A DNA stretch of 31,016 nucleotides from SIG459 sp045638085 (GCA_045638085.1 JAZUAQ010000107.1:1-31016); one strand, 5' to 3'; positions 22,028 through 29,713 are shown, numbered from the stretch's first letter. Numbers and translations: made by a program. The notes: generated by a model not told the origin, from the sequence alone.

Positions 22028-24475
22028 ATGTATAAGTTCCGCCCCGTCACAGACAGAATGAAGCTCATGCACGAGAAGGTGCGCCAGCGTCTTTTCCTTG
22101 TGGATTCCGAGCGCTCTCTCATAATCACCAACGCTCACAAAAAATATGAAAGCGTTGTTCCCGTTATCAGAAACGCCCTTATATTCAAAGCTCTCTGCCA
22201 GGAGATGACCACCCGCGTTGAGCCTCACGAGATTCTTGTTGCCAACAACACCAAATATTTCTGCGGCACCCGCATAGACCCCCGCTGGAGTCGCGGCGAT
22301 ATGTATGTTGCCTTTGCGGAAAGCGGCAAATGGACCATGGGCGAGGACGGCTATTATCATAACCCTGACTCTGATGAGCTGCGCCTTATTATGAGCCCTG
22401 AGGAATTTGAAGTTCTCCGTGAGCTTGGCCCTTACTGGGAGGGCAAAACCATATCCGACATGGCAAAAGCATGGCAGCCCGATGGTTTTGATGAGCTTAA
22501 CCGCCTGGGTGTCCGCTCCTTCGGCGCAAATATGCCCATCGTTATGATGCCTGCTGGCCACTCTACCCCCGGCTACGGAAAAATCCTCTCCATGGGCTAC
22601 AAGGCCATTGCACAGCAGGCCCGTGATTGGATGGATGAGCATTTCGGCCGCCTTATGGGCGATGATACGGATAAATATATGTTCTATAAGTCCGTTGAAA
22701 TAGTCTGCGAGGGCGCAACTGCCTTGCTCAAACGCTACGGCGAAAGCTGCTACGCTGCTGCAGAGGAATGCGAAGATGAAGCAAGAAAAGCTGAGCTTCG
22801 TCAGATGGGCGATAACCTTGTCTGGATATCCGAAAATCCCGCCAAGACTTACTGGCAGGCATGTCAGGCCACTTTGCTCTATCTCCTGATGATTTCCATG
22901 TCCGGTATGCCCGATATAGGCTCTTTCGGCCGCTTCGACCAATACACCTGGCCCTATCTGAAGGCCGACCTTGACGCAGGCAAAATCACCATGGATCAGG
23001 CGCAGGAGATCACCGACTGCTTCTTCCTGAAGGTAAACAGCTTCTATAATGGCAGCGTGGGTCCCCTCACCTCCATCATCGGTATAGGCAACACCTATCT
23101 CCACACCACCATCGGCGGCGTTGACCCCGACACCGGTGAGGATTCCACCAACCCCGTCACCTATATGGTGCTTGAGACCATGGGACGCCTCAAACTCCAT
23201 GATCCCACCATTTCTCTGCGCATCAACAAAAATACCCCCAAGGAGCTTTGGGAATGCGCCTTTGCGGTTAACCGTCTTGTTGGCGGTCTTCCCCTTTTCC
23301 AGAATGACGATGTTATAGTCCCCGGCATGATGAAGGAGCTTGGCTTCTCCCTCCGCGACGCAAGAGACTATGCCCTTATCGGCTGTCAGGAGATTACAGG
23401 CTCCGGTAATGACTATGCCGCAGGCAGCGGCACAACTCCCCCCGAGTGCTACACTCAGTACAGCACTATCCTCACAATGGCTCTCAACAACGGCTGCAAT
23501 CCCTATAACGGTGCCCAATGCTCTCTCCGCACGGGCTATCTCTACGAGATGGAGTCCTTCGAGGCCGTCAAGGAAGCCTGGGCAAAAATGGCGCGTTATA
23601 TACTGAAGGGACAAGTTACCCTCCAGAACTATGTTGAGCAGCTTTTTATGCACTATGACACTCACCCCATCCTCTCCATCTCCATGGAGGGCTGCATGGA
23701 GTCCGGAAAGGATGTTATCTGCGGAGGCGCAAAGTATAACTCCTTCGGCTCCACCGCTGTTGGTCTCGCCACAGTTGCCGACTCCCTCACCACCATAAAA
23801 TATATGTGCTTTGATAAAAAGCTCTGCACCACCCGTGAGCTTTATGACGCATTTATGGCAAACTGGGGAGGCTATGAGATGCTCCGCCAGCAGATTCTCA
23901 GCGAAGTCCCCCACTACGGCAACGGGGACGAATATGCCGACGAGCAGATGAAATGGGCTGTTGACACCTATTACGACATTTGCAAAGAATGCTCAGGCCC
24001 TCGCTGCAGAATTTTCAAGGGCGGTATGTATTCCGCGGCAAGCCATGTTGCTCAGGGTTACATCACCTGGGCAACCCCCGACGGACGTCTTGCAGGCAAG
24101 CCCATTGCGGATGCCGCCTCCCCCGCTCAGGGTCGCGACAAAAACGGTCCTCTCTCCGTGCTGAAAAGCGCTCTCTGCTTCGAGCACGGCAAGTTCATGA
24201 ACGGTCTTGCAATCAACATCCGCATTCACCCCTCCGCACTCAGCGCCGAGGACGGCGTTGCAAAGCTCCGCGCCATGACTCAGACTTATATGAACCTCGG
24301 CGGTATGGAGGTTCAGTACAACATAGTTTCCGCGGACACCATGCGCGCCGCACAGGCAGACCCCGAAACCTACCGTGACCTTGTCGTAAGAATTGCGGGC
24401 TACTCCGCCTACTTCAACGAGCTGAATCTGGACTGCCAGAATGACCTCATAAGCCGCACGGAAAATAATCTTTGA
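22028..24475 (+). CDS. Glycyl radical enzyme of unassigned substrate
   Basis: The 815-aa protein is a complete PFL/CutC-type glycyl radical enzyme. The C-terminal radical site RIAGYSAYFNEL has its glycine at about 791, 24 residues from the end. The thiyl-radical loop ALIGCQEITGSGNDY has the cysteine at about 453 and a glutamate at 455, the Cys-x-Glu arrangement shared by the dehydratase, lyase and decarboxylase branch but not by pyruvate formate-lyase, which has adjacent cysteines. FQNDDVIVPGM and GRFDQYTWPYLKADLDAG are other family landmarks. The CQE-ITGSG text differs from the GCVEP-type loops of choline lyase, glycerol dehydratase and hydroxyproline dehydratase, so the substrate is open. 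CGGAGG is 7 bases before the ATG. No radical-SAM activating enzyme is present in the window, so one must be supplied from elsewhere. Confidence 0.93.
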   Translation: MYKFRPVTDRMKLMHEKVRQRLFLVDSERSLIITNAHKKYESVVPVIRNALIFKALCQEMTTRVEPHEILVANNTKYFCGTRIDPRWSRGDMYVAFAESGKWTMGEDGYYHNPDSDELRLIMSPEEFEVLRELGPYWEGKTISDMAKAWQPDGFDELNRLGVRSFGANMPIVMMPAGHSTPGYGKILSMGYKAIAQQARDWMDEHFGRLMGDDTDKYMFYKSVEIVCEGATALLKRYGESCYAAAEECEDEARKAELRQMGDNLVWISENPAKTYWQACQATLLYLLMISMSGMPDIGSFGRFDQYTWPYLKADLDAGKITMDQAQEITDCFFLKVNSFYNGSVGPLTSIIGIGNTYLHTTIGGVDPDTGEDSTNPVTYMVLETMGRLKLHDPTISLRINKNTPKELWECAFAVNRLVGGLPLFQNDDVIVPGMMKELGFSLRDARDYALIGCQEITGSGNDYAAGSGTTPPECYTQYSTILTMALNNGCNPYNGAQCSLRTGYLYEMESFEAVKEAWAKMARYILKGQVTLQNYVEQLFMHYDTHPILSISMEGCMESGKDVICGGAKYNSFGSTAVGLATVADSLTTIKYMCFDKKLCTTRELYDAFMANWGGYEMLRQQILSEVPHYGNGDEYADEQMKWAVDTYYDICKECSGPRCRIFKGGMYSAASHVAQGYITWATPDGRLAGKPIADAASPAQGRDKNGPLSVLKSALCFEHGKFMNGLAINIRIHPSALSAEDGVAKLRAMTQTYMNLGGMEVQYNIVSADTMRAAQADPETYRDLVVRIAGYSAYFNELNLDCQNDLISRTENNL

Positions 24476-24515
24476 GATAAGCAGAAAACTGAATGGGTTT
24501 TGACATTATATGATA

Positions 24516-24556
24516 AAAATAGGCACTCACTTTTCAAAGTGAGTGCCTATTTTTTG
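24516..24556. terminator. Bidirectional terminator behind the glycyl radical enzyme gene
   Basis: AAAAATAGGCACTCACTTT and AAAGTGAGTGCCTATTTTTT form a perfect stem of about 19 bp with a 2-base tip, between two convergent genes. Confidence 0.93.
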
Positions 24557-24586
24557 CTTTGCAGCTGCACATAGTATGGCAAAGGA

Positions 24587-25411
24587 TTATTCTATTACCA
24601 CCGGAGAGATATTCAGTCCGCCTGCCAATCCCTCACTTTTTAAGAGCTGATAAAATCTTTGAGACATTAAATACAGGGAGCGAAGTATTCCCTCTCCAAA
24701 TATCTGCGGGGTAATATAAAAATCATCGCCCGGATTAAAACGCTCTGCTCTGATATGGAGTTGATACGCGTTGTTAATATCATATTCCCGCATACCGCAT
24801 ATATGGCAGTATGCCTTAACCTCTCCATATCCCTCAGCCACGATGTCATCGGGAAGAATATTGGTCGAAGTGAGCTGATAGAGTTTCTCACTGACCCCAC
24901 CGTTTTTAAGAAATACAGGACGAAACTCCGTTCCCCTTACTCCATGAAGAGCAGCCAAGTCTTTGACTCTGCAGTCTGCGAAAATTTCCTTAAATCCTGT
25001 ATCCTCTGCATATAAAGCGGTGGTCCCCGTCAAAGGCGGCTCTTTGGAAATCATAAACGGTGAGTGCTGTTCCAAATGATGCACACGGGTGGGCGCTTTT
25101 CCATAAACACAACGGCGGTGATACGCTTCTTCGCTATTTATAATGTCGATTTTCTGTTTTTTCGGCTGAATCCAAAGATATTCTGCATCCCGTAGTTCCT
25201 TGGTCGAATAAACAGCAGTAACAATGGGATTGCGTCCGGAAATTTTGATCATATCCGAGAGATAGGATTGGGAAACATCACCTTTTAAGTTGAAAATTAT
25301 AAAGCGACCCAAAAAACCTAAATCTTCGGTTTTATATTTCACAGCGTCAGCCGTTAATTTATCCTCAATTTCTTCGCTGTGGCGGGCGCAAAAATAATAG
25401 TTATATGTCAT
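24587..25411 (-). CDS. Unknown protein, resembles DUF1629/Imm11-type immunity proteins
   Basis: The 274-aa soluble protein ends with SQRFYQLLKSEGLAGGLNISPVVIE, the pattern of the immunity-like DUF1629 (Imm11) family in which a helix (S-x-x-x-x-x-L-L) leads to a short strand with P-V. A CHICGMREY segment in the middle looks like half of a zinc-binding knuckle. Imm11-like proteins are encoded with polymorphic toxins, but no toxin is evident here, so this is a remote resemblance rather than an assignment. It starts one base behind the stop codon of the upstream 178-aa protein gene, so the two are coupled and probably work together, one anchored at the membrane and this one in the cytoplasm. Confidence 0.55.
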   Translation of the reverse strand: MTYNYYFCARHSEEIEDKLTADAVKYKTEDLGFLGRFIIFNLKGDVSQSYLSDMIKISGRNPIVTAVYSTKELRDAEYLWIQPKKQKIDIINSEEAYHRRCVYGKAPTRVHHLEQHSPFMISKEPPLTGTTALYAEDTGFKEIFADCRVKDLAALHGVRGTEFRPVFLKNGGVSEKLYQLTSTNILPDDIVAEGYGEVKAYCHICGMREYDINNAYQLHIRAERFNPGDDFYITPQIFGEGILRSLYLMSQRFYQLLKSEGLAGGLNISPVVIE

Positions 25412-25412
25412 A

Positions 25413-25949
25413 TCAGTCGAGCCTTATTCCGTAGTTTTGATAATACTCTTCTCTTATATCAATCGGGAAGTCGGCGCAAAGGTGGGTCATAAAGTGGGCA
25501 AAATCATCAAGCCTTCCGCCCGTCACCTTGTATGCCACTTTGTCATAATACGCAGCATATTTTGTCTCTCCCATGCTTGTGCCTTGATAGTAAAAGCAAA
25601 GCTGCTCCACGGCGTTTTCCTGTCCCGAAGCGTTTTTGAAATATTCGAAAGCATCTTCCGCACTACCAAATTCGTAGGCAAACACCTTGTAACTTTCGCT
25701 CTCGAATTCAATCTCTCCGCACCATGAGCTTAAAGGACGCAACTTATCCAAATCGCGGTCATTGACCGCTCCCTCATCCCGGTATGCTCCATACTTAATT
25801 TCAAGCTGAGAAAGCTCTGCAAATATTTTCCTTGGAAAAGGGTTTTCATTCACATTACGACAAGCCAAAAATGCGCCAACTATGGCAAGGACGCAGCACA
25901 CGACAACAAGGGCAGGAACAAAGCCGTATAAACTTTTCTTCTTTGCCAT
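25413..25949 (-). CDS. Small membrane-anchored or lipoprotein-like extracellular protein
   Basis: The 178-aa protein has a basic N-terminus (MAKKKSLYG), a hydrophobic segment (VPALVVVCCVLAIVGAFLAC, about 11-30) and a 148-residue external domain rich in aromatic and acidic residues (FAYEFGSAEDAFEYFKNASGQENAVEQLCFYYQGTSM). The sequence FLAC at the end of the segment is a poor lipobox, so a transmembrane anchor is as likely as lipidation. I do not recognise the domain. GGAGGGTGTGT precedes the ATG. It sits 35 bases behind the CuAO-N-like lipoprotein gene and is coupled to the following gene by a 1-base gap. Confidence 0.7.
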   Translation of the reverse strand: MAKKKSLYGFVPALVVVCCVLAIVGAFLACRNVNENPFPRKIFAELSQLEIKYGAYRDEGAVNDRDLDKLRPLSSWCGEIEFESESYKVFAYEFGSAEDAFEYFKNASGQENAVEQLCFYYQGTSMGETKYAAYYDKVAYKVTGGRLDDFAHFMTHLCADFPIDIREEYYQNYGIRLD

Positions 25950-25984
25950 ACACACCCTCCAACATCGTTTTCTGTGTGCATCAT

Positions 25985-26527
25985 TTAAGCGATATCGTTC
26001 AGCGCATCACTTAGCATAACTATTTCCACCGTCTTGCTTTGGTAGTTCACGCGGCAGATTATCCTGCTTCCAAACATCATAGCCACAGTTTCAATGCCTG
26101 TGCTGTCCAACATCAGCTCATATTTCTCCGCATAATACCGAGGGAAACTTCCTCCGGGTGCGGGAATAATGTAATTATAATCTCCGTTGTCCTCTTTGGT
26201 GATAGCACACTTATCGGCGGATAAAATATATCTCTCCCCGCTATACTCCAGCACGGCCCTCGTTTCGCTTTCCCACTCGATTGAAACATCGGGGCAAATT
26301 TCCTTGAGCGTTGCCGTAAGAGGAAGCAAAGCATAGCCATGACCGGGGTTGATATACAAATTGACATCCAAAGCTTCCTCTCCGAACACTATCAGCCGTG
26401 CATCTTCCGTAATCTTTCGCTCATCACCTGCAGTCTCAACACGCTCTTGCATGTTTTCCGATTTGCAGGCAGCAAGACACACAATGATAATGAGGGCAAC
26501 AATCAAGCCGAAACACTTTTTACTCAC
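25985..26527 (-). CDS. Lipoprotein with copper-amine-oxidase-N-like fold
   Basis: The 180-aa protein has a lipoprotein signal with lipobox LAAC (C21) and a domain (about 48-120) resembling the copper amine oxidase N-terminal (stalk) domain: VNLYINPGHGYALLPLTATLKEICPDVSIEWESETRAVLEYSGERYILS, in which the LPL-TATL-KEI pattern replaces the usual VPLRAIAEAL. Such domains are found in many clostridial cell-surface proteins and bind wall or protein partners. The start is GTG at 26527, with GGAGGG 7 bases upstream; no ATG in frame. It lies 54 bases behind the SDR gene, in the same direction, so it may belong to the same transcript. Confidence 0.75.
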   Translation of the reverse strand: MSKKCFGLIVALIIIVCLAACKSENMQERVETAGDERKITEDARLIVFGEEALDVNLYINPGHGYALLPLTATLKEICPDVSIEWESETRAVLEYSGERYILSADKCAITKEDNGDYNYIIPAPGGSFPRYYAEKYELMLDSTGIETVAMMFGSRIICRVNYQSKTVEIVMLSDALNDIA

Positions 26528-26581
26528 AACATACCCTCCAATATCAGCCGTTCCTGTGCTCCGAGAAGGCCTATTGGCGCA

Positions 26582-27481
26582 TCACTTTTTGGGGAAACCC
26601 TTGCCCATGTAGCAGAAGAACATGGTGAGGGGCATTCCGTCAACGCTGTCCATAAGGTTGGGGCGGAGGGTTTCGGGTGCAGGGAAGGGATAATCCATCT
26701 CCTTGAGAACATTGCCGACTATGAGACCGCTGCCGTGGATTTCTTCTCCGTGTAGGATGCAGTAGACAAGGCCTGCGCCTGCGGCATCTATGGGTATAAG
26801 ACCGTTAAATCCGGGCATTTTTATGCGCTGAGCCACTGCCTCGGGGTCATCAACACTGTCGGGGTTGATAACACCCACGCCGCCGGGTGCGAGACAGAAA
26901 ACATTCACTCCACTGCCGGCAATCTCGTTGGAGAGGCTCATTGTTGCGGAAGTTGCCGCCGCTTTGCCTGCGGTGTAAATGCTGCCGCCTATCATGGGGG
27001 GCATATAGTGGAACTGAGTTGTGGAATACACCACAGTGCCGTGGGCACGCTCTATCATGTCGGGAACAAAGGCATTGACGGTGAGCAAAACCGCTCTTGC
27101 GGAAATGGCATAGCTTTTGTCCAGATCCTCAACCTTTGCACCCAGGATAGGTCCGTTGAGGGACATATCCATAGCGTTATTTATGAGAATATCCACCTTG
27201 CCGAAGGCTGCATAGGCCTCCTGCTTCAAACGGGCAATGTCCTCCTCGCGGGATACATCCGCAGACACAAATATAGCAGTGCCCACGCCGTTATCACGGT
27301 TTATTTCATCAATGACGGCGGCGCCGCGCTGTGCGTTGCGTCCCACAACAACCACCTTTGCTCCCGCCCACGCCAGAGCCTGGGCATAACCCTTGCCCAC
27401 ATTGCTGGTTGCGCCGGTTACAAGAGCAACCTCTCCCTTGAGGCAGCCTTTTTCTATGCAGGTGTTTTCCAAAGTGAACAT
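26582..27481 (-). CDS. SDR-family oxidoreductase
   Basis: The protein of about 299 aa has the cofactor motif TGATSNVGKGYA (about residues 22-33), with VVVVGRNAQRGAAV after the second strand suggesting NADP, the NNAMD motif, and the catalytic Ser-Tyr-Lys set in VVYSTTQFHYMPPM and IYTAGKAAA. The Y-x-x-x-K pair reads YTAGK rather than the usual YSASK. The C-terminal 60 residues (PFPAPETLRPNLMDSV, MPLTMFFCYMGKGFPKK) are longer than in minimal SDRs. The substrate is unknown. The second ATG (27481) is preferred over the first (27487), which would lie one base from the ribosome binding site. The gene heads a reverse-strand group with two secreted proteins and a DUF1629-like protein. Confidence 0.9.
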   Translation of the reverse strand: MFTLENTCIEKGCLKGEVALVTGATSNVGKGYAQALAWAGAKVVVVGRNAQRGAAVIDEINRDNGVGTAIFVSADVSREEDIARLKQEAYAAFGKVDILINNAMDMSLNGPILGAKVEDLDKSYAISARAVLLTVNAFVPDMIERAHGTVVYSTTQFHYMPPMIGGSIYTAGKAAATSATMSLSNEIAGSGVNVFCLAPGGVGVINPDSVDDPEAVAQRIKMPGFNGLIPIDAAGAGLVYCILHGEEIHGSGLIVGNVLKEMDYPFPAPETLRPNLMDSVDGMPLTMFFCYMGKGFPKK

Positions 27482-27507
27482 TCCCATTCCCCCCTGTTGT
27501 TTTTTGT

Positions 27508-27537
27508 ATTATACCACATTCTCTTTCAGGCAGGCAA
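27508..27537 (-). promoter_or_regulatory. Promoter of the SDR operon
   Basis: Reverse-strand TTGCCT (27532-27537), 18-bp spacer, TATAAT (27508-27513) with a TGG extended -10. Its -35 box lies directly after the T-run of the small-RNA terminator. Confidence 0.7.
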
Positions 27538-27540
27538 CAA

Positions 27541-27566
27541 AAAAGCCTTTCTGCCGGTGCAGAAAG
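27541..27566 (-). terminator. Terminator of the small transcript
   Basis: CTTTCTGC and GCAGAAAG form an 8-bp stem around a 4-base loop; the reverse-strand tail is GCTTTTTT. It is 25-60 bases upstream of the SDR start codon. Confidence 0.75.
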
Positions 27567-27587
27567 ACCGAAATTTATCTTTAAAAC

Positions 27588-27635
27588 GAAATAAGCCTTG
27601 ACCTTCGCATTGTCGCTACAGTCAAGGCTTATTTC
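27588..27635. repeat. Perfect 15-bp inverted repeat
   Basis: GAAATAAGCCTTGAC (27588-27602) and GTCAAGGCTTATTTC (27621-27635) around an 18-base loop. On the reverse strand GTTTT follows, so it might be an attenuator stem whose left arm includes the stop codon of the 10-codon frame. Confidence 0.75.
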
Positions 27636-27661
27636 TCTGAATTCTTAATATCTAACATCAT
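27629..27661 (-). CDS. Ten-codon leader-like small ORF
   Basis: The frame reads MMLDIKNSEK and then TAA. It has AGAGAGG about five bases before the first ATG. The stop codon is inside the left arm of the 15-bp hairpin, the layout of a leader peptide whose translation controls a downstream stem. With ten codons the peptide cannot be judged by similarity. Confidence 0.35.
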   Translation of the reverse strand: MMLDIKNSEK

Positions 27662-27751
27662 TTTAACCTCTCTTTCTACAGGATCGGCTCTCTCAAATTT
27701 CAGAGCCTTTTATCTTTCAGGTGTACATCGGATATCACCCTTTCTGACTAT

Positions 27752-27780
27752 AATATACCATCAGGGTAGCTTATTTACAA
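27752..27780 (-). promoter_or_regulatory. Promoter of the small transcript
   Basis: Reverse-strand TTGTAA (27775-27780), 17-bp spacer, TATATT (27752-27757), with TGG before the -10 box. Confidence 0.6.
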
Positions 27781-27840
27781 GTTGGGATAATACCCGAAAA
27801 TAAGCTCCCCCACTTGTTGCAATCGGAGATTTCTCCTTTT
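27768..27840 (+). other. Potential pseudoknot region and terminator-like hairpin
   Basis: AGCTTATTT (27768-27776) pairs with AAATAAGCT (27798-27806). In the loop, ACAAGT (27777-27782) can pair with ACTTGT (27812-27817) beyond the stem, giving an H-type pseudoknot, with GGG/CCC inside. GGAGA-tt-TCTCC followed by TTTT (27825-27840) lies downstream. Compatible with a structured RNA on the forward strand, but no forward promoter was found ahead of it. Confidence 0.35.
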
Positions 27841-27855
27841 GCGGGGTGTTTTTCA

Positions 27856-27884
27856 TTGACACCTGCCTATAGATTTGTTAAAAT
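27856..27884 (+). promoter_or_regulatory. Forward promoter leading directly into a terminator
   Basis: TTGACA (27856-27861), 17-bp spacer, TAAAAT (27879-27884). Predicted initiation near 27891 would reach the terminator hairpin at 27894 at once, so only a ~30-nt RNA could form, unless the hairpin is regulated. Confidence 0.5.
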
Positions 27885-27893
27885 ATAAACGTT

Positions 27894-27922
27894 GGGGTGT
27901 CCTTTCGGACACCCCATTTTTT
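27894..27922 (+). terminator. Strong hairpin terminator
   Basis: GGGGTGTCC (27894-27902) with GGACACCCC (27907-27915), TTTC loop, followed by ATTTTTT. On the reverse strand it follows the HAD gene stop codon at 27928 but the tail there is less U-rich, so it may serve both directions unequally. Confidence 0.85.
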
Positions 27923-27927
27923 CATAT

Positions 27928-28716
27928 TCAAATCAGCTTATAGTGTCGGAGAGCATTGGCAAGACCGTCCGCCTTCAGCTCATCGGTTACATACTCAACC
28001 GCCTCCATGAGCTTTGCGGGTGAGTTGCCCATAGCAATGGAATGCTTCACAGCCATCAGCATGGGAAGATCGTTGGCGCTGTCGCCTATTGCGTAGCAGT
28101 CCTCCTTCTCCGCTCCCAGTTTTTCGCGGAGCATTTCCAATCCCGTCTCCTTGGAATATCCCTTCTGAACGCACTCATACATTCCGCCGCCGCGGTTGAT
28201 AATCGTGTAATGCTGCTCTGCCAACTTTGCAAAAGAGTCCATATCGCTGTCCTCTCTCGCCCAGACGCAGAACTTATCGAAGAAATATCCCTCCTCAAGG
28301 GGATCCAAGTCCGTCTCAAAGCCACGCTCTACCATGCGCTCCATATAAAGGCGCATATTCTCGTCGGGCTCGTGGCAGAGGATATATCGCAACCCCTCCT
28401 CCGCTTCATAGTAGCCATCCAGCCTGCACTCAAGGGCCTTTCGTACTATGGCACCGCAGGCGGCTGTATCCATGGGAGCGCGGAAAATCTCCTTGTCCTC
28501 CAGGAAAAGAGACTGGCCGCAGCAGCAGATGTAGCCGTCGAAGCCGATATCCACGATGAAGGGCTCAATATGGGTATAGGGTCTGCCTGTGTTCACTATG
28601 CATATCACGCCATTTTTGCGGGCGGCGCGAATGGCCTCTATGGCGGAAGGCGGCACAAAGCCCCGCTCATCCATTATGGTTCCATCCACATCGAAGAAGA
28701 TAACTTTTCTGCTCAT
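27928..28716 (-). CDS. Cof-type HAD-superfamily phosphatase
   Basis: The protein of about 262 aa has HAD motif I FFDVDGTIMD, motif II VNTGRPY, a lysine-containing motif III region, and motif IV YAIGDSANDLPML, with a C2 cap between (about residues 90-190). Cof-type enzymes remove phosphate from sugar phosphates, flavin or cofactor intermediates; the substrate is not predictable here. The start MSRKVIFF at 28716 is chosen; MRFMSRKV at 28725 is an alternative because the ribosome binding site is A/G-rich and poorly defined. It has a good promoter and is transcribed divergently from the following membrane-protein gene. Confidence 0.88.
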   Translation of the reverse strand: MSRKVIFFDVDGTIMDERGFVPPSAIEAIRAARKNGVICIVNTGRPYTHIEPFIVDIGFDGYICCCGQSLFLEDKEIFRAPMDTAACGAIVRKALECRLDGYYEAEEGLRYILCHEPDENMRLYMERMVERGFETDLDPLEEGYFFDKFCVWAREDSDMDSFAKLAEQHYTIINRGGGMYECVQKGYSKETGLEMLREKLGAEKEDCYAIGDSANDLPMLMAVKHSIAMGNSPAKLMEAVEYVTDELKADGLANALRHYKLI

Positions 28717-28750
28717 AAAACGCATTCTCTTTCTTTTAATTACTAAATGA

Positions 28751-28779
28751 ATTTTATCTTGCCGAGGGAGCCTTGTCAA
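28751..28779 (-). promoter_or_regulatory. Promoter of the HAD gene
   Basis: Reverse-strand TTGACA (28774-28779), 17 bp, TAAAAT (28751-28756): near-consensus. It faces away from the forward promoter at 28791-28819, 12 bp apart. Confidence 0.85.
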
Positions 28780-28790
28780 GAAATCTCCCC

Positions 28791-28819
28791 TTGCCGTGGC
28801 TTTCCTGCCATGGTAAAAT
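28791..28819 (+). promoter_or_regulatory. Promoter of the polytopic membrane protein gene
   Basis: TTGCCG (28791-28796), 17-bp spacer, TAAAAT (28814-28819) with TGG extended -10, 32 bases before the ATG. Confidence 0.7.
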
Positions 28820-28850
28820 TTAATCACAATCCAACAAGGAGGTTAAAGCT

Positions 28851-29486
28851 ATGTTATTTGGCGATTGGTCCTTTGCACCGGCTGCCGAAGCCGCTATGAA
28901 AGCAGTTCGCGACCCCTCGAATTTCCAATGGTATCTCCTCCCCATCTTCGCCCTCGTCCTCTGCGTATACTGGCAGGAAATGAAGGTGAAAAACTACAAA
29001 GCAGTTTTCGCCGCCCTTGGTCTTTATTCCATCCATTGGCTCTATGAAATCGCCAACGCGGTCATTGCCCATTTCTCAGGCTACGCCCTTTGGACAGTTT
29101 CCGCTGAAAGCAGCGCCTTTATTCTTTTGGTCGGCGTTGGCGCTGAACTGAGCCTTATGTTCTCCGTTGCGGGCTTCAGCTGCAAACTTCTCCCCGAAGA
29201 CAAAAAGGCAAAAATCCTCGGCATCAACAACCGCTGGTTCATGGGCATTGCTATGGCTCTCTTCTGCGCAGTTGTTGAAATCTTCCTTGCATGGACCCCC
29301 GCCTTCATCTGGGTCTATCCCTGGTGGGGCTGCATTCCCGTCTGGATCACCACCTATATCCCATTCTTCGTTGGCGCTTACCTCATCTATGACCTGCCCA
29401 TGAAAAAGCAGATAAAGGTCGTCGGCACAATGGTGGTCATCAACATTATCCTGCTGCTTGTCCTCATTCCGCTGGGAATCATCTGA
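28851..29486 (+). CDS. Polytopic membrane protein of unknown function
   Basis: The 211-aa protein has about six membrane segments, for example WYLLPIFALVLCVYW, AVFAALGLYSIHWLYEIANAVI, ILLVGVGAELSLMFSVAGF, WFMGIAMALFCAVVEIFLAW, ITTYIPFFVGAYLIYDL and VVGTMVVINIILLLVLIPLGII. Aromatic residues cluster at the ends (YWQEMKVKNYK, PWWGCIPVW). Two charged residues inside hydrophobic segments (E in NAVIA/YEIAN and E in AELSL, VEIF) recall channel or transporter cores, but I do not recognise a family. AAGGAGGTTAAAGCT precedes the ATG. It is a single-gene unit. Confidence 0.8.
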   Translation: MLFGDWSFAPAAEAAMKAVRDPSNFQWYLLPIFALVLCVYWQEMKVKNYKAVFAALGLYSIHWLYEIANAVIAHFSGYALWTVSAESSAFILLVGVGAELSLMFSVAGFSCKLLPEDKKAKILGINNRWFMGIAMALFCAVVEIFLAWTPAFIWVYPWWGCIPVWITTYIPFFVGAYLIYDLPMKKQIKVVGTMVVINIILLLVLIPLGII

Positions 29487-29514
29487 TGATTAAATAAATT
29501 AAATTTAATATAAT

Positions 29515-29557
29515 AAAAAAATAATCCGCCAAAGAAATTTTGGCGGATTATTTTTTT
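29515..29557. terminator. Bidirectional terminator after the membrane protein gene
   Basis: AAAATAATCCGCCAAA with TTTGGCGGATTATTTTTTT: stem of about 15 bp with a 6-base loop, 30 bases from the stop codon. Confidence 0.92.
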
Positions 29558-29643
29558 ATTCCACCAAATCTTGTTGCGAGGGCTCTTTTTTCGCACAAGG
29601 ACTTGTGGAATTTCACAATTTCCACAATTTACAGGTTGCATTG

Positions 29644-29672
29644 TTGACATAATTCACAAAATATGTTACAAT
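29644..29672 (+). promoter_or_regulatory. Promoter of the 95-aa protein / NlpC operon
   Basis: TTGACA (29644-29649), 17 bp, TACAAT (29667-29672), 42 bases before the start codon. Confidence 0.88.
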
Positions 29673-29713
29673 TTAGCTACATTTATGATTTTTTATATTG
29701 GAGTGATATGACT

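Larger units (their letters stand above)
27537..27745 (-). ncRNA. Promoter-to-terminator small transcript, ~210 nt, possibly a leader
   Basis: From a promoter at 27752-27780 (reverse strand) the transcript would contain a GGTG/CACC stem near 27717-27738, a GGCTCT/AGAGCC stem near 27689-27710, a 10-codon frame with a good ribosome binding site (27629-27661), a perfect 15-bp hairpin GAAATAAGCCTTGAC/GTCAAGGCTTATTTC (27588-27635) and a terminator CTTTCTGC-accg-GCAGAAAG followed by TTTTTT (27538-27566). It is an independent unit or a leader that attenuates the SDR operon. I do not recognise the RNA family. Confidence 0.55.

Noticed and set aside
21965..23914. 649-codon reverse frame opposite the glycyl radical enzyme
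   Set aside because: It is a shadow of a complete enzyme on the forward strand and carries no recognisable domain.
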